NCBI RefSeq assembly: GCF_023736155.1 | Contig: NZ_JAMLJJ010000011.1 | Location: forward strand, 1 to 32,489 | Source: Larsenimonas salina | GTDB lineage: Bacteria > Pseudomonadota > Gammaproteobacteria > Pseudomonadales > Halomonadaceae | Direction: 5' to 3' | Length of the DNA stretch: 32,489 bases | Part shown: piece after piece, positions 16,150 to 23,597 of the stretch | Layout of the letters: every line of letters begins with the position of its first letter | Position numbering within the stretch: the first letter of the stretch is position 1 | Program-made: the position numbers and the translations under genes | The notes under the pieces: generated by a model | What the model was told of the DNA's origin: nothing | What the model saw: the letters and a program-made list of their open reading frames with translations, nothing else | Database searches by the model: none

Positions 16150-18201
16150 ATGACCAACGACCCGCTGCTGCAGCCCTACCGGCTCAAGCACCTGACCCTC
16201 AAGAACCGTCTGATGATGACGTCCCACGAGCCCGCCTACCCAGAGGACGGCATGCCCAAGGCGCTGTACCGGGAGTATCACGCCGAGCGGGCACGGGCCG
16301 GGATCGGCCTGACCATGACGGCCGGCTCCGCGGCGGTGGCCAGGGACAGCCCGCCGGTGTTCAACAACATCCTCGCCTACAAGGACGAGGTGGTGCCCTG
16401 GATGCGCGAGCTGACCGACGCCTGCCACGAGCACGGCACCGCGGTGATGATCCAGCTCACCCACCTGGGCCGGCGCACGCGCTGGGACAAGGGCGACTGG
16501 CTGCCGGCGGTATCGGCCTCCCATCGTCGCGAGGCTTCGCACCGCGCCTTCCCCAAGCGGGTCGAGGACTGGGACATCGAGCGCCTGATCCGCGACTACG
16601 CCGACGCCGCCGAGCGCATGCACGCCGCCGGCCTCGACGGCATCGAGCTGCAGGCCTACGGCCACCTGATGGACCAGTTCTGGTCGCCGCTGACCAACAC
16701 CCTGGACACCCCCTACGGCGGTGACCTCGACAACCGTCTGCGCTTCACCTTCGAGGTGCTGAGCGCCATCCGGAAGCGCGTCGGCGAAGACTTCATCGTC
16801 GGTGTGCGCTACACCGGCGACGAGATGCTGGACGGCGGCCTCAGCGCCGACGACGGCTTCGAGATCTCCCGGCGCCTGAAGGACAGCGGGCTGATCGACT
16901 TCCTCAACGTGGTCCGCGGCCACATCGACACCGACCCCGGCCTCACCGACGTCATCCCCGTACAGGGCATGCCCAGCGCGCCGCACCTGGACTTCGCCGG
17001 CGAGATCCGCCGCCGGGTCGACTTCCCGACCTTCCACGGCGCCAAGATCCAGGACGTCGCCACGGCCCGCCACGCCATCGCCGCCGGCAAGGCCGACATG
17101 ATCGGCATGACCCGCGCCCACATGGCCGACCCGCACCTGGTGCGCAAGCTGATGGAGGGCCGCGAGGAGGAGATCCGCCCCTGCGTCGGCGCCAACTACT
17201 GCCTCGACCGCATCTACCAGGGCGGCGCCGCCTACTGCATCCACAACGCCGCCACCGGCCGCGAGACCACCATGCCGCACACCATCCCCAAGGCCGAGAC
17301 GGCGCGGCGGATCGTGATCATCGGCGCCGGCCCCGCGGGGCTGGAGGCGGCGCGGGTGGCCGGCGAGCGCGGCCACCGCGTGACGGTGCTGGAGGCCGCC
17401 AGTGACGCCGGCGGCCAGGTGCGCCTCACCGCCCAGAGCGAGCGTCGCCGCGAGATGATGGGCATCATCGACTGGCGCCTGGCGCAGTGCGAGAAGCTGG
17501 GCGTGGAGATCCGCTACAACGTCTGGGCCGAGGTCGAGGACGTGCTGGCCGAGCAGCCGGACGCGGTGATCGTGGCCACCGGCGGCTACCCGCAGGAGGA
17601 GCTGCCCGAGGTCGGCCACGCCCTGACCGTCAACACTTGGGACGTGATCTCCGGCCATGAGGCCCCCGGCAAGCGCGTGCTGCTGTTCGACGAGACCGGC
17701 GACAACGCCGCCATGCAGGCCGCCGAGATGATCGCCGCCAGCGGCGCCGAGCTCGAGATCATGACCCCCGACCGCACCTTCGCGGCCGACATCATGGCCA
17801 TGAACCTGGTGCCCTACATGCGCGCCCTGCAGCGGCCCAACGTCACCTTCACGCCCACCTACCGGCTGAAGTCGGTGGAGCGCGACGGCGGCGAGCTGCT
17901 GGCCCGCATCACCAGCGACTACGCCCTGCCTGTCGGGCAGGAGCTGGCCCAGGAGCGGCGCATCGATCAGGTGGTGGTCAACTACGGCATCACGCCGCTG
18001 GCCGACATCTACTTCGAGCTCAAGCCGCATTCCTGCAACGGCGGCGCGGTGGACTACGACGACCTGATCGTCGGCCGGCCGCAGACGGTGGTCCGCGACG
18101 GCGGTGACGACTTCCAGCTGTTCCGCATCGGCGATGCGGTGGCCTCGCGCAACACCCATGCCGCCATCTACGACGCCCTGCGGCTGGTCAAGGACTTGTG
18201 A
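16150..18201 (+). CDS. hpbA: N-methylproline demethylase (StcD/HpbA type), FMN/Fe-S/FAD flavoprotein
   Basis: 683 residues; GGAG lies seven bases before the ATG. Domain order is that of the trimethylamine dehydrogenase/2,4-dienoyl-CoA reductase family: an FMN TIM barrel (1-340), a cysteine region for an Fe-S centre (C345, C351, C363), then an FAD/NAD-like Rossmann part (G-A-G-P-A-G-L-E-A at 392-400). From memory the barrel is very close to StcD of stachydrine-using rhizobia (T-S-H-E-P-A-Y-P-E-D-G-M-P, Q-L-T-H-L-G-R-R-T-R-W-D-K-G). These enzymes oxidatively remove the methyl group of N-methylproline or N-methyl-hydroxyproline, giving proline or hydroxyproline and formaldehyde. The usual second cluster cysteine is Ala348. 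The gene is extremely GC-rich with strict codon choice, like fdhA. A cupin gene overlaps its stop codon. Confidence 0.88.
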   Translation: MTNDPLLQPYRLKHLTLKNRLMMTSHEPAYPEDGMPKALYREYHAERARAGIGLTMTAGSAAVARDSPPVFNNILAYKDEVVPWMRELTDACHEHGTAVMIQLTHLGRRTRWDKGDWLPAVSASHRREASHRAFPKRVEDWDIERLIRDYADAAERMHAAGLDGIELQAYGHLMDQFWSPLTNTLDTPYGGDLDNRLRFTFEVLSAIRKRVGEDFIVGVRYTGDEMLDGGLSADDGFEISRRLKDSGLIDFLNVVRGHIDTDPGLTDVIPVQGMPSAPHLDFAGEIRRRVDFPTFHGAKIQDVATARHAIAAGKADMIGMTRAHMADPHLVRKLMEGREEEIRPCVGANYCLDRIYQGGAAYCIHNAATGRETTMPHTIPKAETARRIVIIGAGPAGLEAARVAGERGHRVTVLEAASDAGGQVRLTAQSERRREMMGIIDWRLAQCEKLGVEIRYNVWAEVEDVLAEQPDAVIVATGGYPQEELPEVGHALTVNTWDVISGHEAPGKRVLLFDETGDNAAMQAAEMIAASGAELEIMTPDRTFAADIMAMNLVPYMRALQRPNVTFTPTYRLKSVERDGGELLARITSDYALPVGQELAQERRIDQVVVNYGITPLADIYFELKPHSCNGGAVDYDDLIVGRPQTVVRDGGDDFQLFRIGDAVASRNTHAAIYDALRLVKDL

Positions 18202-18620
18202 TCCCTGGCCCCATAAATGGCGAGGGCGCCCGGCGTATTCATCACTTCCGCGAGGACGACGCAACCGTGAACGATATCTTTGAAGCTCCCCGATCGAATC
18301 GCCCCGACCAGGAGTCCTTCCAGGTCACCGACACCCAATCGCTGGATTGGCAGGAGAGCGGGATAGCAGGATTCCAGCACAAGATCCTCTACCGTGACGA
18401 CAGCGGCGACACCGAGACCATGCTGATCAGGATGGCGCCCGGCGCCTTCTCGGACTATCACGCTCACGACAGACGTGAGCAGCTCTACGTGATCGAGGGT
18501 GACTTCTACGACCAGAACCACCACTACCGGAGCGGGAATTTCATCGTGCGAGAGCCGAACACCAACCATATCGCCGGCAGCGACGGCGGCGGGCTGGTAC
18601 TGCTGATCTTTTCCCGTTAA
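18198..18620 (+). CDS. Small cupin-domain protein
   Basis: 140 residues if the GTG at 18198 is used, which overlaps the hpbA stop (GTGA) and implies translational coupling. A second GTG at 18267, with GAGGA 11 bases ahead, would give 117 residues and loses only a non-cupin leader. The single cupin barrel has the metal-binding pattern Y-H-A-H-D-R-R-E-Q-L-Y-V-I-E-G and a later P-N-T-N-H, so two His, one Glu and a final His are in place. Stand-alone cupins of this type include anti-sigma-factor-like (ChrR) sensors and small isomerases or dioxygenases. Its place between a demethylase and a dehydrogenase suggests a role with a metabolite of the pathway, but the function is unknown. Confidence 0.8.
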   Translation: MIPGPINGEGARRIHHFREDDATVNDIFEAPRSNRPDQESFQVTDTQSLDWQESGIAGFQHKILYRDDSGDTETMLIRMAPGAFSDYHAHDRREQLYVIEGDFYDQNHHYRSGNFIVREPNTNHIAGSDGGGLVLLIFSR

Positions 18621-18650
18621 GCCATTCATGACGTCAGGAGAATGCGCTCC

Positions 18651-19655
18651 ATGGATCAACAGACCCTTTCCGCCCACGAGGCAGAGCGACTGGCCGAGCA
18701 GGCCTGCCGTTCCGCGGGCGCCAACCCTGCCACCGCCCGCTCCTTGGCAACGGCGACGGTATCGGCCGCGCTGCATGGCCGTCCCGCAGTAGGGTTTCCG
18801 CACCTGCTGCAATACCTCGCCGGCTTTAGTGCGGGTCGGCTGAACGGCGAGGCCGATCCGACACTGACCCATCCCCTGCCGGCGATCCTCCACTCGGATG
18901 CGGATGGGGGCACCGCCCAGCTTGGCTTCGACCTGGCCATGCCGACGCTGGTCGCCAGCACCCGGGAACTGGGGGTGACGCTCTTCACCCAGCACAACGG
19001 CTTCACCACCGGCGAGCTGGGCTACTACGTGCGACGTCTTGCCATCGAGGGGCTGATCGCCCTGGCCGTGTCCAACAGCCCCGCCGTCGTCGCCGGCTCG
19101 TCGGGAGGCAAGGCCGTCTTCGGCACTAACCCGATGGCGTTTGCCGCTCCTCTGTCCGATCCGCACGCGCCGCTGGTCATCGACCAGGCCTCCAGCGCTA
19201 CGGCGCTGGTCAACCTGGCGGAGGCCGCCGACGCAGGGCGCAGAATACCCGAGGGCTGGGCCCTCGACGCCGCGGGGCGCCCCACTACCGATGCCACGGC
19301 GGCCCTGCGTGGCACCCTGCTGGCCTTCGGGGGCACGAAAGGCGCCAACGTGGCACTGATGGTCGAGTGTCTCGCCGCCGGACTGTCCGGTGCCTCATGG
19401 TCGCTCGACATGGCAGATCCCCAGGAGGGGCAACGCTCGGTCGACGCGGGCATGACGATCATCGCCATCCAACCCAGGTTGATCGACGAGCATTTCGTGT
19501 CGCGGCTAAGCCGGCAACTCGATCGACTCAGTGCCCAGGGAACCTATGTGCCTGGCCGCCGCCCGGTGCACGACAACGTCAGAGGAGAAGGAAGTGTGGT
19601 TATCGACACGGCGGTGCTGGAAGCGATCCGTCGTTACTTGCCAGGTCCCGAGTGA
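18651..19655 (+). CDS. Ldh2-family (malate/lactate/ureidoglycolate-type) NAD(P)H oxidoreductase, atypical active site
   Basis: 334 residues from the ATG at 18651, chosen because an AGGAG lies ten bases before it; the ATG at 18642 is one base from that site. Family landmarks: F-G-T-N-P-M-A-F-A-A-P, L-V-I-D-Q-A-S-S-A-T, G-W-A-L-D-A-A-G-R-P-T-T-D and F-G-G-T-K-G-A-N-V-A-L-M-V-E. The family includes delta1-pyrroline-2-carboxylate/piperideine-2-carboxylate reductases, a good fit next to proline-betaine genes. However, the conserved S-H-G that carries the catalytic His (R-G-x-x-S-H-G in AllD) reads H-G-R-P-A-V-G here, so the His is replaced by Val. Activity may differ from the family norm. Last gene of the hpbA-cupin-Ldh operon; convergent with the SDR at 19752. 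Confidence 0.82.
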   Translation: MDQQTLSAHEAERLAEQACRSAGANPATARSLATATVSAALHGRPAVGFPHLLQYLAGFSAGRLNGEADPTLTHPLPAILHSDADGGTAQLGFDLAMPTLVASTRELGVTLFTQHNGFTTGELGYYVRRLAIEGLIALAVSNSPAVVAGSSGGKAVFGTNPMAFAAPLSDPHAPLVIDQASSATALVNLAEAADAGRRIPEGWALDAAGRPTTDATAALRGTLLAFGGTKGANVALMVECLAAGLSGASWSLDMADPQEGQRSVDAGMTIIAIQPRLIDEHFVSRLSRQLDRLSAQGTYVPGRRPVHDNVRGEGSVVIDTAVLEAIRRYLPGPE

Positions 19656-19751
19656 TCAAATACCCGTGCCCAAACAGCACAGTGCTTACCGGATGGCAAT
19701 GCACAATCCTGCCTTTGCCCGCGAGAGGCATCCTCACGGACAAATGAACCC

Positions 19752-20486
19752 TCACGGCAGACTCAGCTTCGCTGTCCGACCGCCATCGACGGTATAGAGT
19801 TGTCCGGTGCAGAAACCCGACTCTTCCGCGGCCAGGAAGGCAGCCAGAGACGCGACCTCTTCCGGCTTGCCTGTCCGTGCTACCGGGTGAATACGCGCGA
19901 TATCTCGGCGGAATGCAACCGGATCGGGCATGCTCTCGATGAAGTCGACGTTCAGGTCCGTATTGATCCAGCCGGGAGCGATCGCGTTACACCGGATTCC
20001 CTCGGCCCCGTGATCCACGGCCACCGCTCGGGTCAAGCCATGCAGTCCCGCCTTCGAGGCACAGTAGGCGGCATGCCCCGGGTTCGATCCCAGGCCTTCG
20101 ATCGAGCCTACATTCACGATACTGCCTCGCGTTCTACGCAGGTACGGCAGCGCGGCCTGGATCATCAGGAATGGGGCGGTCAGATTCACCATCAGATTGC
20201 GCTGCCAATCCTCAATACTCATTGCCTCGACTGAGGATTCCTGCATCAGGCCGGCATTGTTGACCAGCACATCCAACCGTCCGGCACGCGAGACCAGCTC
20301 AGTTACAACCTGCGTCGGGCTTGCCGGGTCGGTGAAATCGGCAGGCAGGCATTCAAACTCGGTATCCTGACTGCGCTGCGCGGTAAATACACGCGCACCC
20401 TCATCCTTCAACCGGCGTGCAATCGCCTGGCCGATACCGGATCTTCCACCGGTTACGAGCGCTATCTTGTCTTTGAAACGCATCAT
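19752..20486 (-). CDS. SDR oxidoreductase of the hpbD operon (paralog of 11528-12265)
   Basis: 244 residues. The start at 20486 overlaps the stop of the upstream SDR gene by four bases (ATGA), so the two are translationally coupled; an ATG one codon later is also possible. Motifs: T-G-G-R-S-G-I-G cofactor loop, N-N-A-G, catalytic Y-C-A-S-K, P-G-W-I-N-T-D-L. It is about 70% identical by eye to the SDR at 11528-12265. Third gene of the hpbD-SDR-SDR operon. The known hydroxyproline-betaine pathway needs no SDR, so this one may oxidise or reduce a hydroxyl group on an alternative substrate (for example a hydroxy or keto proline betaine); no direct evidence. Confidence 0.87.
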   Translation of the reverse strand: MMRFKDKIALVTGGRSGIGQAIARRLKDEGARVFTAQRSQDTEFECLPADFTDPASPTQVVTELVSRAGRLDVLVNNAGLMQESSVEAMSIEDWQRNLMVNLTAPFLMIQAALPYLRRTRGSIVNVGSIEGLGSNPGHAAYCASKAGLHGLTRAVAVDHGAEGIRCNAIAPGWINTDLNVDFIESMPDPVAFRRDIARIHPVARTGKPEEVASLAAFLAAEESGFCTGQLYTVDGGRTAKLSLP

Positions 20487-21217
20487 GAGACAGGCTTCCC
20501 ACCGTTGATCTCGATCAGAGTACCGCAAAGGTAGCGTGCAGCATCCGAAGCCAGGAAAAGCACAACGTCCGCGATATCCTCAGGCTCGGCGATGCGACCG
20601 AGCGGAACTGTCTTTCCCAGTTCGGCGATGGCGTGGTCCGGATCGAAGCCACGTTTGGCGAAGCCTGTGCGCAGCATCGGGGTGTTCACCTCATTGGGGC
20701 AGACCGCATTGATGCGAATACCCTGATGGGCATGATCCATGCCTATACATTGCGTGAGCGAGGCAACGGCCGCCTTGGTCATGCAGTAAAGCGCATGGTT
20801 CGCCCCCGGCGCCTTAGCGCCCCAGCAAGAGGACGTGTTGACAATGGCACCGCCTCCCTGACGAGCCATCAGCGGGATCGCGGCGCGGCAGATTCGGAAG
20901 GGCGCCTCGACATTGACACCGACCGACAATTGCCAATCGGCATCGGTCGTTTCGGTCACCGGGCCACGGGAAATCACCCCGGCATTGTTGACCAGGATAT
21001 CCAGTCGGCCCAATGCGGCATGAGCCGCAAGCGGGAGGCCATCAGCATAATTCGTGTCCAGCAGGTCGCCGGGCAGATGCGCCTCGGCCGCGATTCCCGA
21101 AACATCGCGGTCCGCGACAGCTACCCGAACGTCCTGCTCGCGTAGGCTCGCTACGATCGCGGCCCCGATGCCACCCGCCGCGCCAGTGACCAGCGCAGTT
21201 TTTCCTGAGAAACTCAT
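20483..21217 (-). CDS. SDR oxidoreductase, second gene of the hpbD operon
   Basis: 244 residues from ATG 21217, with AGGAAAT just ahead; the open frame extends upstream but into the end of hpbD, without SDR features. Motifs: T-G-A-A-G-G-I-G-A-A-I cofactor loop, N-N-A-G-V-I-S-R-G, catalytic Y-C-M-T-K-A-A preceded by N-T-S-S, and the C-terminal R-Y-L-C-G-T-L-I-E-I-N-G-G. It is clearly different from its neighbour at 19752, so the operon carries two distinct SDRs, consistent with two substrates or with the two directions of an epimerisation at a hydroxyl carbon. It starts 19 bases after the hpbD stop and overlaps the next SDR. Confidence 0.87.
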   Translation of the reverse strand: MSFSGKTALVTGAAGGIGAAIVASLREQDVRVAVADRDVSGIAAEAHLPGDLLDTNYADGLPLAAHAALGRLDILVNNAGVISRGPVTETTDADWQLSVGVNVEAPFRICRAAIPLMARQGGGAIVNTSSCWGAKAPGANHALYCMTKAAVASLTQCIGMDHAHQGIRINAVCPNEVNTPMLRTGFAKRGFDPDHAIAELGKTVPLGRIAEPEDIADVVLFLASDAARYLCGTLIEINGGKPVS

Positions 21218-21236
21218 TTGTATTTCCTCATGCCTA

Positions 21237-22340
21237 TCAGAAACTGGCGATAGGAGCGCCAATAAGCGCTTCATCTGGAAGAATTCCCAATCCCGGACCG
21301 GTCGGCCGCTTGATGTGGCCACCTTCGATCCTGATCCCGTTCTCTGGATCGAAATTTCCTTCAATATATGAAGCGGCGACCCATGCGCCTTCGCACAAAT
21401 CAGGCCGCATTGTGGCGGCAATCTGGGTGCAGGCGGCGGCGATCACGTCCCCACCCCAGGCATCATCGCAGGTATGCGGCAAGTTGCGGGCCTCGCAAAT
21501 ATCCCGGAATGTGCGCATGTTCTGGAGGCCGCCGATGCGTGTTATCTTCATACCGAATCCGTCGACCAGCCCCTCTCCTGTCGCCGTGATTGCGGCATTC
21601 AGGTCGATGCCGCTCTCGTCCATGTAGATGCCGTGTGATATCTGTGGCCGGATCTTCCTGAGATCCTCCACGGTGTTGCAGGGCTGCTCCATGATGAAAG
21701 GAATATCGGGACACTCACGGCTTACACGCAGCGCATCGCGTGTATTCCAGCCTCGGTTGGCATCGACAGCCATGCGCATGTCGCTGCTTCGGATGACGTC
21801 CCAGACCTTGTGGATGGTCTCGATATCGGTTTCGACAGGACGGCCACCGACCTTGACCTGAATACGCGGATAGCCCATATCACGAACCTCGGCAGCGATG
21901 CGGGCGGTTTCATCCGGGTCACCGACGATGGTCGAGTAATAGGTGGGCACTCGATCTACAACAACACCGCCGAGCAATTCGGCAACGCTGACGCCAAGCC
22001 GCTTTCCGATAAGATCATGAGCGGCGATATCGATCGCCGCCTTTGCATAGTTATGCCCGTTCAGAAGGCTGCCCATCTTTCGCTGCAGCACAAGAGGCCA
22101 TAGCTCCGTTCCAATCAGGCCCGGCGCCATCACAGTCAGAGCTGCTCGGGCACCTTCCGCGTGAGCTTCGGCATAGGTGTGACCGACCGGACAGGTTTCA
22201 CCCCAACCTTCGGTGCCGTCCTCGGCCACCAATCGGACCAGGGTAGTATCCAGCGACCAGACCTTTGTGTTGGCCATGGTATAGGGGCCGTTCTTGACCG
22301 GCAGGTCATGCTTGTAGATATGAATCTCACGCAGTCGCAT
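21237..22340 (-). CDS. hpbD: Proline-betaine/4-hydroxyproline-betaine 2-epimerase (enolase superfamily)
   Basis: 367 residues with the mandelate racemase/muconate lactonising fold. The enolase-superfamily residues are all visible: K163 in Q-V-K-V-G-G, metal ligands D193 (V-D-A-N-R), E218 (M-E-Q-P) and D241 (M-D-E-S-G), and K265 in G-M-K-I-T-R-I-G-G. The opening ([11 protein letters not shown]), W-G-E-T-C-P-V-G and C-D-D-A-W-G-G-D are those of HpbD from Pelagibaca bermudensis as I know it, including the K163/K265 catalytic pair. HpbD interconverts trans- and cis-4-hydroxyproline betaine and proline betaine, the first step of catabolism. It leads the minus-strand operon with two SDRs and faces a LysR gene across 181 bases. 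Confidence 0.9.
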   Translation of the reverse strand: MRLREIHIYKHDLPVKNGPYTMANTKVWSLDTTLVRLVAEDGTEGWGETCPVGHTYAEAHAEGARAALTVMAPGLIGTELWPLVLQRKMGSLLNGHNYAKAAIDIAAHDLIGKRLGVSVAELLGGVVVDRVPTYYSTIVGDPDETARIAAEVRDMGYPRIQVKVGGRPVETDIETIHKVWDVIRSSDMRMAVDANRGWNTRDALRVSRECPDIPFIMEQPCNTVEDLRKIRPQISHGIYMDESGIDLNAAITATGEGLVDGFGMKITRIGGLQNMRTFRDICEARNLPHTCDDAWGGDVIAAACTQIAATMRPDLCEGAWVAASYIEGNFDPENGIRIEGGHIKRPTGPGLGILPDEALIGAPIASF

Positions 22341-22521
22341 TTCACTGAGCCCCCTTCATTATCGTGGATGAGGTCGATGATCAGTGATACTGAGGTATTC
22401 GGACAAACGAGTTATGGGTCGGCTTCGATAAACCTTTTGTTAAGCGACACGAGCGTCATTCACAGAAAGAAATGTGGCAAAATGGCTTTTCGTTTGAGGC
22501 CGGCTGAGATGATGGAAAACG
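22341..22521. promoter_or_regulatory. Divergent promoter region hpbD (-) / LysR (+)
   Basis: 181 bases, noticeably more AT-rich than the genes, between hpbD and its presumed LysR regulator. The arrangement implies LysR binding sites here, but I could not single out a convincing palindrome or core promoter. Confidence 0.4.
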
Positions 22522-23451
22522 ATGAACAGCTCCAGACTTGGACTTCCGCCACTCAATGCCCTGCGCACTTTCGAGGCGGCTGCCCGCCACGGTAGTTTCA
22601 AGGCAGCGGCCGACGAACTTTGCGTGACCCAGGCGGCGGTGAGCCGCCAGATTCAGACACTGGAAACCTTCTATGGCTTGAAGTTGTTCATCCGTGGCAA
22701 TCGCACGGTTGACCTGACCGAGGAGGGACAGACGTTGCAGATGGCGGCATCGCCCGCCTTGCAGAATCTTGCCGCGGTTTCGCGGGACCTGCTACGTCGT
22801 CACAGTCAGGGATATCTCTCATTGGTCACGACAACGGCTTTTGGCCAGCTGTGGTTCATGCCCAGGTTCAAGATGCTCAACCACCAGTCCCCGGACTTGC
22901 AGTTGCACCTGATCAGTGGCGAAGGTAACGCCAGCTATCGGGAAGGGTTTGACGCAGCCGTCATGCTAGGGCTCGAGGAACACCCGCAATACGTGGCAGA
23001 GTACCTTTTTTCGGAAGAGATATTTCCGGTATGTACCCCAGAATTTTTGGAGCAGCACCCTCATATATCGACGCTTGAAGGCTTGCTGGACGTTACGCTG
23101 CTCAACCTGAGCGCCGGCCATTGGAAAGCCAGGTTGTGGACACCGCTTGACTGGGATTTTTGGCTCGGATTGTTTTGCGTCGACGGGGCGCGAAAACAAA
23201 AAGAAATAAACTTCAGCCACTTCACAATGCTGTTGGACGCCGTCTATCAGGAAGTGGGGGTTGGCCTCGCCTGGCGCCATCTTGTCCAGCAGCAGCTGGA
23301 AGAGGGCCGGCTGGTTCGGCCAGTAAAGGAAAGCTATGACGCGCAGGACAGGAAACACTATTTCGTCTGCCGTCGCGAGCGCGTCAACTCCCCGGAAATC
23401 CAGATACTCCGCAACTGGCTGATGACCCATACGCAGGAGCTGAGGGCATAG
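22522..23451 (+). CDS. LysR-family regulator of the hpbD operon (GcvA-like)
   Basis: 309 residues. HTH at about 8-65: L-P-P-L-N-A-L-R-T-F-E-A-A-A-R-H-G-S-F, with V-T-Q-A-A-V-S-R-Q-I as recognition helix. The effector domain follows, with G-Y-L-S-L-V-T-T-T-A-F-G-Q-L-W at about 95. Its style is very close to the LysR at 470-1396. It is divergent from hpbD and is probably its activator in response to a betaine. Base composition is lower in GC than in hpbA or fdhA (runs such as AAAACAAAAAGAAATAA near 23190), hinting that the hpbD/LysR block has a different history from its flanks. A strong bidirectional hairpin follows. Confidence 0.9.
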   Translation: MNSSRLGLPPLNALRTFEAAARHGSFKAAADELCVTQAAVSRQIQTLETFYGLKLFIRGNRTVDLTEEGQTLQMAASPALQNLAAVSRDLLRRHSQGYLSLVTTTAFGQLWFMPRFKMLNHQSPDLQLHLISGEGNASYREGFDAAVMLGLEEHPQYVAEYLFSEEIFPVCTPEFLEQHPHISTLEGLLDVTLLNLSAGHWKARLWTPLDWDFWLGLFCVDGARKQKEINFSHFTMLLDAVYQEVGVGLAWRHLVQQQLEEGRLVRPVKESYDAQDRKHYFVCRRERVNSPEIQILRNWLMTHTQELRA

Positions 23452-23510
23452 ACGCCCCCGGGGCGTGAACGAAGAGCCTGGAAGCTTGAGCAAAGGTGTG
23501 GTCAACACCT

Positions 23511-23545
23511 GAAGGCACCGACATCCCTGGGATGTCGGTGCCTTC
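23511..23545. terminator. Perfect 16-bp hairpin between convergent LysR and BCCT genes
   Basis: The arms 23511-23526 and 23530-23545 are perfect inverse complements (16 bp) around a 3-base CTG loop. It sits between the LysR stop at 23451 (+) and the BCCT stop at 23598 (-), so it can terminate both, including the long minus-strand operon that ends in the BCCT gene. Confidence 0.85.
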
Positions 23546-23597
23546 CTAGACGAGCCCCGCCTCACCGACCGGACTCACTGCGACACGTCACCCGTGT

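Noticed and set aside
16117-18264. A 715-codon open frame on the minus strand opposite hpbA
   Set aside because: Same reason: an antisense shadow of a very GC-rich gene with strict third-position bias, composed of Gly/Val/Ala/His/Asp repeats without recognisable domains.
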